Shown piece by piece: positions 1 through 8,957 of a DNA stretch of 64,000 nucleotides; positions within the stretch are counted from its first letter, which is position 1; the number at the start of each line of letters is the position of its first letter. Origin of the DNA: an uncultured Lachnospiraceae bacterium. Lineage in GTDB: Bacteria; Bacillota; Clostridia; Lachnospirales; Lachnospiraceae. The notes under the pieces are model-generated. The model made no database searches. It worked only from the letters and a program-made list of their open reading frames with translations, and was not told the origin of the DNA. A program made the position numbers and the translations under genes. The stretch is taken from positions 20,374 to 84,373 of the forward strand of contig CAKRES010000013.1 in the NCBI GenBank assembly GCA_934317845.1, written 5' to 3'.

Positions 1-1371
1 TGTTTTGATCGCCTGATCACCTGACTGATGACCATAGGTGTCGTTGATCCGTTTTAAATAGTTCAGATCAAAGAATAAAAAACACAGCCCTTTATATGCC
101 CGATTCTGCTCAAATAGCTCCACATCCTTATTGTAGGCAGTACGGCTGTAGCAATTTGCCATAATATCCACCATGGCAAGCCGCTCATAATATTCTGCAT
201 TCCTGCTGGCTTCTAATGTTTTTACCACGCGGTAAGCAGCCTCATACATCAGTACAAACACAAGCATGACCGCCCCATAACGGATCCAATTTCCGATCCA
301 TAAAGTACGTCCGGACAAAAAGCCCCAAAGCTCAGCAGAAGCAAAAAAAGTCAGACCATAGATTCCAAGTGCCAAAAACCGATACGACTCGTTATTATAA
401 TGAAGCTGTTCTGCGAGTGCGTTGGAAAAAGTCAACACAACTGCCACCACATATAACGCTCCGGTCACAACCGATGTTTCCGAAAAATCTTTCAGATCAG
501 AAAATTGCAACACCGTACACACGACAAAATTTAAGACAAATACATAAGCAAGCAACATCAACGGGCGGCGCATATGATTACCCTTGACCATTGCCATATA
601 ATATAGCATCGGAACCGGCAGTAACATTCGTCCCATCGCATCAAGTAATAACACCACAAAACTGTTTCCTATAAAAAACTGGGATAATCTTGATTGGGCA
701 AAGAGCCACATACCAAGAAGCACAGCAGAAAAACACAAATACAGGGTACGGCTGACATCCTCCGTTTTGATCTTTTTACGAAATGCCACATAAAGCACTG
801 CGATTGCAAGACCAAACACCATCAGCAAGAATGCAAATAACATGCCAATCCCATACTGCCGAAACAAAAGGAATAGCAAAGAAGTCTGTGTCCCAATATA
901 AATATGATCCAACCGACAGGTGGAGTCCTTATAAGGAGTGAAAAGTGTCAGGGTAAGCATCTTGCCTCCGGCAGATTCCGGCAACTTGATCATATACCAG
1001 TAATTGCCAGCATTTTTTCCAAATACCGCATTATCCTCTACCCCATAAGAAACCGCATCTTCCCCTTCAATCTGAGCTGTGATCGACTGCCCCTGCACCC
1101 AGACGCAAAGAGATAATCCACTCATAATATGTTCCGGCAATTTATGTGTCAGAACAAGTTTTTGAGCTTCATATTGAGTCTCCGCCGGAAGACTGAGGTT
1201 TTTTTCCTGTCCATCTTCCATTTTCTGCTGCCAGCCCTGATCATAGGTCATTGCTGCATCCGAATAAAAACCATTATACGTGTGCTTACCAATCCCCACG
1301 ATCAACAGCATCACAAAAAACAAAAAAACCGCAGTAAAAAATACATAATTACGAATCGAATGATTCTTCAT
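1..1371 (-). CDS. Membrane GGDEF-domain protein (probable diguanylate cyclase), C-terminus outside window
   Basis: The reading frame runs off the left edge, so 457 codons are visible and the C-terminal part is missing. An N-terminal membrane segment (about residues 7-27) is followed by an extracytoplasmic domain of roughly 140 residues. Several hydrophobic helices follow (about 168-390), the layout of 7TM sensor (7TMR-DISM-like) cyclases. The last 60 residues start a GGDEF domain: DLNYLKRINDTYGHQSGD matches the substrate-binding DxxxFKxINDxxGHxxGD segment. The GGDEF signature itself lies outside, so cyclase activity cannot be confirmed. The ATG at 1371 is chosen over one two codons upstream because AAGGCGGG sits just before it. 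The likely role is synthesis of c-di-GMP in response to an external signal. The methyltransferase gene upstream ends 83 bp away and could be co-transcribed. Confidence 0.85.
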   Translation of the reverse strand, partial: MKNHSIRNYVFFTAVFLFFVMLLIVGIGKHTYNGFYSDAAMTYDQGWQQKMEDGQEKNLSLPAETQYEAQKLVLTHKLPEHIMSGLSLCVWVQGQSITAQIEGEDAVSYGVEDNAVFGKNAGNYWYMIKLPESAGGKMLTLTLFTPYKDSTCRLDHIYIGTQTSLLFLLFRQYGIGMLFAFLLMVFGLAIAVLYVAFRKKIKTEDVSRTLYLCFSAVLLGMWLFAQSRLSQFFIGNSFVVLLLDAMGRMLLPVPMLYYMAMVKGNHMRRPLMLLAYVFVLNFVVCTVLQFSDLKDFSETSVVTGALYVVAVVLTFSNALAEQLHYNNESYRFLALGIYGLTFFASAELWGFLSGRTLWIGNWIRYGAVMLVFVLMYEAAYRVVKTLEASRNAEYYERLAMVDIMANCYSRTAYNKDVELFEQNRAYKGLCFLFFDLNYLKRINDTYGHQSGDQAIKT

Positions 1372-1454
1372 AAACATCCCGCCTTGCTTATCCCCGCTAA
1401 TTTCTAAACCATTGTCAGTGTATCATACCAACCGGTTTTTTTCTACCTGTTTCG

Positions 1455-2336
1455 TCAACATTTTCCGCATTCATATATGACCATCAGATACTGTTTTTCC
1501 GGGAGAAATGGCCAGATCAGATAGCGGATGCTGGCAATCGTGATCTTCTTTTCATAATATGCCATGCCGATCCACTGTTCCAGTTGTTTTGCCCCATCTA
1601 CCCGGCTCACCGGGTAAGAAAGTGCTTCTTTGGCTCGTCCCTGTTCAAACAATGCGATCAACTGCTCACAATGAGGATCGTTTTTAGCAAATGCGCTATA
1701 CTCCAGGCCAAACACAAAATGCTGTCCAATGGAAAAAATCTGCTGCTGCAACCAGTCAACCATCCGGTCATTTTCCTCCACCAAAAAGCGGTGTAGTTTT
1801 TGTCTGTCTGATAGAGAATAGTTGACTACGCCTTCCTGTATTGCGGTCTGAAACAGCGCAGGGAACAGACTGTTGATCTGACTGTGAAACCCCACTGCGA
1901 TCACATAATCATAAACCGACTTAATTTCTAATGTCTCCTGCATAGAAGCCTTTGTACCTTGTCTGATCATATCGCACAGATTTTCTATACTCATTCTTTG
2001 CTGCATCTTTAAAAGAAGTGTTTCGCAAAGTTCTTTTCTGATCGGCCAAACGTCTCTTTCCAAAAAGGAGATTCTCCCCTCTTTGATCTTCTGCCGCCGA
2101 AGACCTTCCTCCATCAAAGAACAATCCCGATCCAGCAGCGTAATGTCATACCCTTGTTTAAGCAGCCCGTTTAGATTAAGATCATTGCATCCTCCTGCTC
2201 CTAAGATCAGAATACGGCTATCAGAAGGAATGATCCGGCACAGATAATCGGTAAGTGCTTCCCGGTATGTGCCCCAGTCTTCATACGCTCCCGGCAGTCG
2301 TTCTGATGCTCTTAATCGTTCATAAATCGTACTCAT
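1455..2336 (-). CDS. Putative class I SAM-dependent methyltransferase, function unknown
   Basis: This 293-residue soluble protein has a motif-I-like glycine-rich loop, ILILGAGGCNDLN (about residues 43-55). An acidic residue ends the next strand (ITLLDRD), the pattern of Rossmann-fold methyltransferases that bind S-adenosylmethionine. The rest, including the substrate region, matches no family I recognise. Its ATG overlaps the stop of the ABC-F gene by four bases (ATGA), so the two are translationally coupled. ABC-F proteins act on ribosomes, so a role linked to translation is possible but is only inference. The methyltransferase fold is likely; the substrate is unknown. Confidence 0.6.
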   Translation of the reverse strand: MSTIYERLRASERLPGAYEDWGTYREALTDYLCRIIPSDSRILILGAGGCNDLNLNGLLKQGYDITLLDRDCSLMEEGLRRQKIKEGRISFLERDVWPIRKELCETLLLKMQQRMSIENLCDMIRQGTKASMQETLEIKSVYDYVIAVGFHSQINSLFPALFQTAIQEGVVNYSLSDRQKLHRFLVEENDRMVDWLQQQIFSIGQHFVFGLEYSAFAKNDPHCEQLIALFEQGRAKEALSYPVSRVDGAKQLEQWIGMAYYEKKITIASIRYLIWPFLPEKQYLMVIYECGKC

Positions 2337-4174
2337 ACCTGATCCTTTTGTGCCGCAATTTCAGCTTCTAACTGAGACAAATATTCCCAACGCTCATATT
2401 TCTCCTCGCGCTGCCGGCTCAGCTCTTCCCGCTCCTTGGTAAGCTCCGACAATGCCGTATAAGAGGTTGCCTGTGCAGCCATCTCCTCATCAATTTCTGC
2501 AAGACGATCTTCCATCTTCATAATATCTTCCTCAATCGTCTGATATTCCTGCTGTTCCTTATAAGAAAACCGCCGCGCCCGCGTACTGCTTTTCTCCTTG
2601 CGGTAAGCCTGCTTTGCTTCTGAAACTTCCCCGGAGGAGCTGCTTTTGCCTTTTCGTGGTTCTGTTTCATCAAAAAATCCTTCTTTTAAAGTACCACTTT
2701 TCTTTAGATAGTAATCCGTGTAACCACCCTCATATTGCACAAGCGTCCCATTTCCTTCAAATGCAAAAATGCGATCTACCGTACGGTCAAGGAAATAACG
2801 GTCATGTGATACTACGATCAGTATCCCGTTAAAATGATCCAGATAAGATTCCAATACCGTAAGTGTTGCAATATCCAGATCATTGGTCGGCTCGTCAAGC
2901 ACCAGTACATTCGGTGCTCCCATCAAAACAGACAACAAATAGAGCCTTCTTTTTTCTCCACCACTCAGCTTTTCAATCGGAATATACTGCATCACGGGGT
3001 CAAATAAAAAACGCTCACACATCGCACTGGCACTGATCGTTCCACTCGGTGTAACAAGGTATTCCGCAATCTCCTTCACATAATCGATCACACGCAGGGA
3101 ACCATCCATCTCAGGAAAATGCTGCGCAAAATAACCGATCTTGATCGTTTCCCCAATGGTGACCTCGCCCTCATCCGGAGCAAGCTTTCCCGTAATGATA
3201 TTTAACAGTGTAGACTTTCCACAGCCATTCGGTCCAACAAATCCGACATTCTGCTCTTTTAAAAAGGCATAATTAAAATCGGAAAGCAGCACATTATCTC
3301 CATATGCTTTGCTCACATGGCTGCATTCGATCGTTTTCTTTCCCATCCGGCTGACAATGGATTCCAACTGCACACTGCCAATCTTTTCCGGTGCACGCAT
3401 ATTAGACAGCTCCTCAAAACGGCTCAAACGTGCCTTTTGCTTTGTGGAACGTGCTTTGGCTCCACGGCGCACCCATTTTAACTCATTGCGGTAAAGATTC
3501 CTGCTTTTGTCATAGGTCGCCTGCTCGCTTTCTTCCCGCTCTGCTTTTTTAACCAGAAAACCGGAATAGTTCGTATCATATTCATACAGCTTTTTCTTGC
3601 TGATCTCCACGATCTTTGTCGTCACGTTGTCCAGAAAATAACGGTCATGCGTTACCATCAAAAACGCACCCTTGTAATTTTTCAAATACTGCTGCAGCCA
3701 CTCGATCATTGTACTGTCCAAATGGTTTGTCGGCTCATCTAACAGCAGCAGATCACTTTTATGAAGCAGTGTTTTTACCAGCGATACCCGTTTCCTCTGA
3801 CCACCGGATAACGTGGACAGTGGTGCCGTAAAATCTGAAATCTGAAGCTCCAGCAGCATTTTCTTCGCGTCACTTTCATTCACCCACAACTCCCCTGCCT
3901 TTTCTTCTTCCATGACATAGTGAAGCACCGTATCTTCCTTTGTAAATTCCGGCGTCTGCGGAAGATATGCAACCTTGATATGATTCGCCTTAATGATCTC
4001 CCCCTTTTCTACAGGAACCAGTCCTGCGATCATTTTCAGCATTGTACTTTTTCCGCAGCCATTGCGTCCAATGATCCCGATCTTTTCCTGATCCTGTACA
4101 CCCAGTGAAATGTCTTCAAACAGCATGCGGTCTCCCAGATCCATACTGATATTTTGTATATTTAAAATGTTCAA
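2333..4174 (-). CDS. ABC-F family ATPase (Uup/EttA-like ribosome-associated protein)
   Basis: The 613-residue protein has two ABC domains and no membrane segments. Walker A motifs are GRNGCGKST (about residue 37) and GPNGCGKST (about 315). Signatures are LSGGQRKR and LSGGEKRR, and Walker B segments are LLLLDEPTNHLD and VLVLDEPTNDLD. A charged linker joins the domains, and a coiled-coil-like tail of about 110 residues ends the protein as in Uup. ABC-F proteins bind the ribosomal E site and adjust elongation or give antibiotic protection; which applies here cannot be read from the sequence. The start is a TTG at 4174 preceded by GGAGGAG. The gene is first in its unit, overlapping the methyltransferase by four bases, and diverges from murT across a 178 bp gap. 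Confidence 0.9.
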   Translation of the reverse strand: MNILNIQNISMDLGDRMLFEDISLGVQDQEKIGIIGRNGCGKSTMLKMIAGLVPVEKGEIIKANHIKVAYLPQTPEFTKEDTVLHYVMEEEKAGELWVNESDAKKMLLELQISDFTAPLSTLSGGQRKRVSLVKTLLHKSDLLLLDEPTNHLDSTMIEWLQQYLKNYKGAFLMVTHDRYFLDNVTTKIVEISKKKLYEYDTNYSGFLVKKAEREESEQATYDKSRNLYRNELKWVRRGAKARSTKQKARLSRFEELSNMRAPEKIGSVQLESIVSRMGKKTIECSHVSKAYGDNVLLSDFNYAFLKEQNVGFVGPNGCGKSTLLNIITGKLAPDEGEVTIGETIKIGYFAQHFPEMDGSLRVIDYVKEIAEYLVTPSGTISASAMCERFLFDPVMQYIPIEKLSGGEKRRLYLLSVLMGAPNVLVLDEPTNDLDIATLTVLESYLDHFNGILIVVSHDRYFLDRTVDRIFAFEGNGTLVQYEGGYTDYYLKKSGTLKEGFFDETEPRKGKSSSSGEVSEAKQAYRKEKSSTRARRFSYKEQQEYQTIEEDIMKMEDRLAEIDEEMAAQATSYTALSELTKEREELSRQREEKYERWEYLSQLEAEIAAQKDQV

Positions 4175-4352
4175 CTGATCTCCTCCATTCTTCTGCTCTA
4201 TCTATTCTACAAAAGTCCCCATTTACTGTCAATGTTACGCCTCAGATCTTGCAAAAAAGCGGAGAGTTACGCCTTTACTAACGAAGCCAAGTAGTGTAAA
4301 CTAAACATAATATTGTGTAAATTTAACCGATAGAAGGAAGCGGGGATCGAAT

Positions 4353-5708
4353 ATGAACCTAAGAAAGAATTGTGCCATTTTTCTTTCCAAAATGGCAAAT
4401 CATATCTGTATCAGACTGGGGCGTCAGGGCGTGACATGGGCAGGCAAGATTGCTGCCACCATTTACCCTCCCATCCTGTCTGATCTCGCACAGGAAGTAA
4501 AAAAAGGAATTTTTGTAACCTGTGGAACCAACGGAAAAACCACGACCAACAATATGTTGAGTGCCTTTTTAAGGAGCGAAGGTCAGCAGGTGATCTGTAA
4601 CAGCACCGGATCGAATATGTTAAATGGTGTGATCTCTGCCTTTGTTCTGGCAACAAACAAAAGCGGACACATCGATGCCGACTATGCCTGTATTGAGGTA
4701 GACGAAGCATCAACTCTTCGTGTTTTTCCTTATTTTAAACCGGATTATATGGTACTTACCAATCTGTTCCGTGACCAGCTTGACCGCTACGGAGAGATCG
4801 ATATCACGATCAATCTGTTGAAACAGGCTCTGGCAATGGCTCCGGACTGCAAGATCATCGTCAATGCTGATGATGTGTTGAGCACCAGTCTTGCAAAATC
4901 CTGTGGTCATCCGATGATCACCTACGGCATCAAGGAAACATGTGAAGAAAACGAAGCCTCCAAAACTGAAATCCGCGAAGGTCGGTTCTGTCAGATGTGT
5001 GGAGAAAAACTCACATACCGTTTTTACCATTTCAGCCAATTGGGAGATTATTCCTGCCCAGGCTGCGGTTTCTCCCGTCCTAAGATCAGATTCAATGCAA
5101 AAGATATTTCTTTGGAAAATGGATTATCCTTTTCTATAGAAGAAGCAGGAACACTCACACCGATCGATGCAAACTACCGTGGATTTTATAATATCTATAA
5201 CATATTAGCAGCCTATGCAGCTGCACGCACTGCCGGATTTTCTCTTACGAAGATCGCACCGGTATTAAAAAACTTCAAACCGGAAAACGGACGCATGGAA
5301 CAGTTCACTATCGCAGGAAAATCAGTATTATTAAACCTTGCCAAAAATCCGGCAGGATTTAACCAGAATATTTCCGCAGTTATGGAGGACTCTTCTGAGA
5401 AGAATCTGATCGTTGTGATCAATGACAATGCACAGGACGGACATGATATTTCATGGCTCTGGGATGTTGATTTTGAACGCTTTGCCGACGCAAATATCAA
5501 GCACATCATCGTGAGCGGTCTACGCGCCTACGACATGCAGCTTCGTTTCAAATACAGTGACATCGACTGTGAAGCGATGTTAAGCATTGAGGAAGCAATC
5601 CAGACAATGTTAAAGGATGAGGTATCCAATCTTTATATTCTGGTCAATTACACAGCTCTTTTCGGTACACGAAAACGTCTGAAACAGTTAGAGGAGGAGA
5701 TGCACTAA
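4353..5708 (+). CDS. murT: Lipid II isoglutaminyl synthase, Mur ligase subunit MurT
   Basis: MurT works with GatD to amidate the alpha-carboxyl of D-glutamate in the peptidoglycan stem, giving D-isoglutamine on lipid II at the inner face of the membrane. The 451-residue protein has a Mur ligase central domain with the ATP loop GTNGKTTTNNML (about residue 57). A four-cysteine zinc ribbon is inserted (CQMCGEK and CPGCGF, about residues 212-245), as in known MurT proteins. A C-terminal DUF1727 domain follows. The last codons overlap the gatD start by one base (TAATG), so the two subunits are coupled. It diverges from the ABC-F gene. Confidence 0.95.
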   Translation: MNLRKNCAIFLSKMANHICIRLGRQGVTWAGKIAATIYPPILSDLAQEVKKGIFVTCGTNGKTTTNNMLSAFLRSEGQQVICNSTGSNMLNGVISAFVLATNKSGHIDADYACIEVDEASTLRVFPYFKPDYMVLTNLFRDQLDRYGEIDITINLLKQALAMAPDCKIIVNADDVLSTSLAKSCGHPMITYGIKETCEENEASKTEIREGRFCQMCGEKLTYRFYHFSQLGDYSCPGCGFSRPKIRFNAKDISLENGLSFSIEEAGTLTPIDANYRGFYNIYNILAAYAAARTAGFSLTKIAPVLKNFKPENGRMEQFTIAGKSVLLNLAKNPAGFNQNISAVMEDSSEKNLIVVINDNAQDGHDISWLWDVDFERFADANIKHIIVSGLRAYDMQLRFKYSDIDCEAMLSIEEAIQTMLKDEVSNLYILVNYTALFGTRKRLKQLEEEMH

Positions 5709-6424
5709 TGGAACTTACAATTGGACATTTATATCCTGATCTGTTAAATCTTTATGGAGATCGCGGTAATATCCGCTGCATGGTAAAACGTCTGAATTGG
5801 CGTGGCATTGATGCTCATGTGAAAGAATTTCAGCTTCACGATCCAATTGATTTTAATTCATTGGACATCGTATTGTTAGGGGGTGGCTCTGACCGCGAGC
5901 AAAAGCTGGTCTGTGAGGAGCTTTCCCAGATCAGGGATGACTTTTTGCATTACGTAGAGGATGATGGCGTGGTGCTTGCCATCTGCGGCGGCTATCAGTT
6001 GCTCGGCTCCTATTACCAGATGGGAGAAGAAAAAATCCCAGGTCTATCTCTCGTTGATCTATATACGATCCAGAAAGAAGGACGTCTGATCGGAAATATC
6101 ACGATTGAAAGTGACCTCTTTCCTATGCCGATCACCGGATTTGAAAATCACGGCGGACGCACCTACATCAACCAGAATACACCACTTGGCAAAGTAGTTC
6201 ATGGATATGGTAATACGGAAGAACAGAGCTATGAAGGAGTACATTACAAAAATGTGATCGGAACTTACCTGCACGGTCCGCTTCTTCCTAAAAATCCAAT
6301 GCTTTGTGACTATGTGTTACAAAAAGCATTGGAACGAAAATACAAAAAAACGATCACCCTTGCTCCTCTTGATGATACCGAAGAGATACGGGCCAATCAT
6401 TATGCGCAGGGACGTACCTATTGA
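5708..6424 (+). CDS. gatD: Lipid II isoglutaminyl synthase, glutamine amidotransferase subunit GatD
   Basis: GatD hydrolyses glutamine and passes ammonia to MurT. The 238-residue class I (triad) amidotransferase has the nucleophile in LAICGGYQLLGSYY (Cys about residue 97) and the catalytic histidine in GTYLHGPLLPKNP. Length and motifs fit the CobB/CobQ-like GatD family. The start overlaps the murT stop, with AGGAGGAG inside the end of murT. A strong terminator follows at 6554-6579, so murT-gatD is probably a two-gene operon. Confidence 0.95.
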   Translation: MELTIGHLYPDLLNLYGDRGNIRCMVKRLNWRGIDAHVKEFQLHDPIDFNSLDIVLLGGGSDREQKLVCEELSQIRDDFLHYVEDDGVVLAICGGYQLLGSYYQMGEEKIPGLSLVDLYTIQKEGRLIGNITIESDLFPMPITGFENHGGRTYINQNTPLGKVVHGYGNTEEQSYEGVHYKNVIGTYLHGPLLPKNPMLCDYVLQKALERKYKKTITLAPLDDTEEIRANHYAQGRTY

Positions 6425-6553
6425 TTTATAATTTGTGAAAAATATGTGTTTTTATATTTTTTTTACAATCGTTCACATTTCTTTCACAACAAGCCTTTAT
6501 GATAATAATCGTAGAGTTTTTCATATATTTGAATCCTCTCCCCCCTCAATGTA

Positions 6554-6580
6554 GGACAGGCATAATGCCTGTCCTTTTTC
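6554..6580 (+). terminator. Rho-independent terminator after murT-gatD
   Basis: GGACAGGCA and TGCCTGTCC form a perfect 9-bp stem with a TAA loop, followed by TTTTTC. It lies 130 bp past the gatD stop and ahead of the butyrate kinase promoter. Confidence 0.85.
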
Positions 6581-6592
6581 TATGTTACACAC

Positions 6593-6621
6593 TTGATTTA
6601 AAGTGGTTTTAGGTATAGAAT
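6593..6621 (+). promoter_or_regulatory. Sigma-A promoter of butyrate kinase gene
   Basis: TTGATT (6593-6598) and TAGAAT (6616-6621) are separated by 17 bp. The predicted start is about 35 bp before the AAAGGAGG ribosome site. No activator or repressor site is evident. Confidence 0.6.
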
Positions 6622-6664
6622 ATATAGTAATTATGTGCATATGCACAAAAAAAGGAGGACCATC

Positions 6665-7732
6665 ATGTCATACAAAATTTTAATTATCAATCCGGGTTCT
6701 ACCTCTACAAAGATCGGTGTTTACGAAGACGAAACACAGGTAATGGAGGAAACCTTACGTCACTCTACAGAAGAGATTGCACAGTATGCAACCATCTACG
6801 ATCAGAAAGACTTCCGTAAAGAAGTGATCCTCTCTGTTTTGAAAGAGAAAAACGTAGATTTAAATAGCATTGACGTTGTTGTTGGACGCGGCGGTTTATT
6901 AAAGCCAATTCCGGGCGGTACATATGCCACTACTCCAGCATTATTAGAAGACTTAAAGATTGGAAAGCAGGGACAGCACGCTTCTAATTTAGGTGGTATT
7001 TTGGCATCTGAGATTGCAGCAGAGATCAACGTTCCATCCTACATTGTAGATCCTGTTGTTGTAGATGAATTATCTGACGTTGCACGTCTTTCCGGTCATC
7101 CAAAAATGCCTCGGATCTCTATTTTCCATGCATTAAACCAGAAGGCTGTTGCCAAACGTTATGCAAAGGAAGTTGGTAAAGCTTATGAGGATCTGAACCT
7201 GATCGTTGTACATATGGGTGGCGGTGTATCAGTCGGTGCACATGACCACGGTAAAGTAGTGGATGTTGCTAATGCCTTAGACGGTGATGGTCCATTCTCT
7301 CCAGAGCGTTCCGGTGGTCTTCCATCTGGTGCCTTAATGAAGATCTGCTTCAGCGGAGAATACACACAGGCAGAGGTTGGCAAAATGATCAACGGAAACG
7401 GTGGTTTCAATGCTTATGTTGGAAGCAACGATATGCGTGACGTTATGAAGATGAAACAGGAAGGTGATCAGACTGCTGCTGCTGTAATTGATGCATTCCA
7501 TTACCAGTTAGAGAAAGAGATCGGTGCTATGGCTGTTGTATTAGGTGGTAAGGTAGATCAGATCATCTTAACCGGTGGTATCGCATACAACCAGTTCACA
7601 CAGGAAGAAATGACAAAGGCAGTAGAGTGGATCGCTCCTGTTACTCTTTATCCTGGTGAGGATGAGCTTTTAGCATTAGCGCAGGGTGCACTTCGTGTTA
7701 TGAACGGTGAAGAAAAGGCAATGGAATACTAA
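6665..7732 (+). CDS. buk: Butyrate kinase
   Basis: It catalyses butyryl phosphate + ADP to butyrate + ATP, the last energy-conserving step of butyrate formation. The 355-residue acetokinase-family (ASKHA) protein opens with the phosphate-binding strand ILIINPGSTSTKIG. It carries VVHMGGGVSVGAH (about residue 180) and ILTGGIAYN near the C-terminus. The ATG at 6665 is preferred over an upstream in-frame ATG because AAAGGAGG lies seven bases before it and the length then equals the family norm. It has its own promoter and terminator. Phosphotransbutyrylase (ptb), its usual partner and neighbour, is not in this window. Confidence 0.95.
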   Translation: MSYKILIINPGSTSTKIGVYEDETQVMEETLRHSTEEIAQYATIYDQKDFRKEVILSVLKEKNVDLNSIDVVVGRGGLLKPIPGGTYATTPALLEDLKIGKQGQHASNLGGILASEIAAEINVPSYIVDPVVVDELSDVARLSGHPKMPRISIFHALNQKAVAKRYAKEVGKAYEDLNLIVVHMGGGVSVGAHDHGKVVDVANALDGDGPFSPERSGGLPSGALMKICFSGEYTQAEVGKMINGNGGFNAYVGSNDMRDVMKMKQEGDQTAAAVIDAFHYQLEKEIGAMAVVLGGKVDQIILTGGIAYNQFTQEEMTKAVEWIAPVTLYPGEDELLALAQGALRVMNGEEKAMEY

Positions 7733-7750
7733 TTTTAATATTATTTTATA

Positions 7751-7776
7751 GAAAAACGGCTGTTATGCCGTTTTTC
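7751..7776 (+). terminator. Terminator of buk
   Basis: GAAAAACGGC and GCCGTTTTTC form a 10-bp stem around TGTTAT, with a T-rich tail that continues to 7785. Confidence 0.8.
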
Positions 7777-7800
7777 TTATTTTTTATGATGCAAAACAAC

Positions 7801-7836
7801 AAAAAAAGGAGCTGGTGTCATGTACCAACTCCTTTT
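7801..7836 (-). terminator. Terminator of the butyryl-CoA operon
   Basis: Read on the minus strand, AAAAGGAGTTGGT pairs with ACCAGCTCCTTTT (one G-U pair), followed by seven T residues. It lies about 45 bp past the etfA stop. Confidence 0.8.
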
Positions 7837-7878
7837 ATTATTATGTCTAAAGTTGTTCTGCCTCTTTATGCGGGTCAA

Positions 7879-8940
7879 TTATTTGTTAGCAATTGCATCT
7901 TTGATGCCCTGTGTTAACAATGGAACGATCTTATTCAGATCACCTACGATACCGTAATCAGCTACGTCAAAGATTGGAGCATCTTCGTCTTTGTTGATTG
8001 CGATGATCAGATCAGACTCTTCCATACCTGCAACGTGCTGGATTGCTCCGGAAATACCGATTGCAAAATATACGTTAGGACGTACAGTCTTACCTGTCTG
8101 ACCTACCTGAAGCTCTTTTGGCTTCCAGCCGGAATCTACAACGGCACGAGAACATGAAACCTGTCCACCGATTGCCTCTGCAAGATCATCTAAAAGCTTG
8201 AAGTTCTCAGCAGATCCAACACCACGACCACCGGAAACTAAGATCTTAGCATCCATAATGTCTTTGATGTTTGATACAGCCTTGGAGATCTCAAGAATCT
8301 CAACATATTTGTTATTTGGAGTAAATCCAGGATTGTACTCGATCACTTCTGCCTTAGCGTTAGGATTCTTCTCTAATTTCTGCATAACACCAGGACGTAC
8401 TGTAGCCATCTGAGGACGGTTATCCGGGCAAGCGATCGTAGCGATCGTATTTCCACCGAATGCAGGACGTGTCATCAATAACTGATTGTGTTTCTGCTCT
8501 TTTCCAGGAATTGGATTGATTGGGAAATCGCCAATCTCTAATAATGTACAGTCAGCAGTTAAACCAGTTGCTACACGAGCGGATACTGTAGGACCTAAGT
8601 CACGACCGATCGCGGTAGCACCAACTAACATGATCTCTGGCTTGTACTCATTGATTACAGATGCTAATGCGTGTGCATATGGCTCTGTTCTATAGTTCTT
8701 TAATTCAGGATCGTCTACAACGATTACTTTATCAGCACCATAAGCTGCTAACTCATCTACAAGACCTTTTACTTCAGATCCGATCAATACAGCAGTTACG
8801 TCTGTGCCTAACTTCTCAGCAAGTCTCTTACCTTCACCGATCAGCTCGAAAGAGATATTGCTTAACTCATTGTCTACCTGCTGTGCAAAGACATATACGC
8901 CTTTGTACTGTGCAATTTCTTCTGCGTTCATTGCGCCCAT
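7879..8940 (-). CDS. etfA: Electron transfer flavoprotein, alpha subunit
   Basis: With EtfB and butyryl-CoA dehydrogenase it forms the flavin-based complex that couples crotonyl-CoA reduction by NADH to ferredoxin reduction in clostridia. The 353-residue protein has the N-terminal Etf alpha/beta fold and the C-terminal FAD-binding domain with SGGRGVGSAENF and CSRAVVDSGW. The following stretch includes GQTGKTVRPNVYFAIGISGA. The ATG at 8940 is chosen over an upstream GTG because GAGGTG sits six bases before it. It is the last gene of the operon, 17 bp after etfB and followed by a terminator. Confidence 0.95.
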   Translation of the reverse strand: MGAMNAEEIAQYKGVYVFAQQVDNELSNISFELIGEGKRLAEKLGTDVTAVLIGSEVKGLVDELAAYGADKVIVVDDPELKNYRTEPYAHALASVINEYKPEIMLVGATAIGRDLGPTVSARVATGLTADCTLLEIGDFPINPIPGKEQKHNQLLMTRPAFGGNTIATIACPDNRPQMATVRPGVMQKLEKNPNAKAEVIEYNPGFTPNNKYVEILEISKAVSNIKDIMDAKILVSGGRGVGSAENFKLLDDLAEAIGGQVSCSRAVVDSGWKPKELQVGQTGKTVRPNVYFAIGISGAIQHVAGMEESDLIIAINKDEDAPIFDVADYGIVGDLNKIVPLLTQGIKDAIANK

Positions 8941-8957
8941 TTTATTCACCTCTTTAA

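Noticed and set aside
904..1407. Plus-strand open frames inside the first 1.4 kb
   Set aside because: They are antisense to the continuous minus-strand GGDEF protein, whose domain content is clear; they lack ribosome sites and family motifs.
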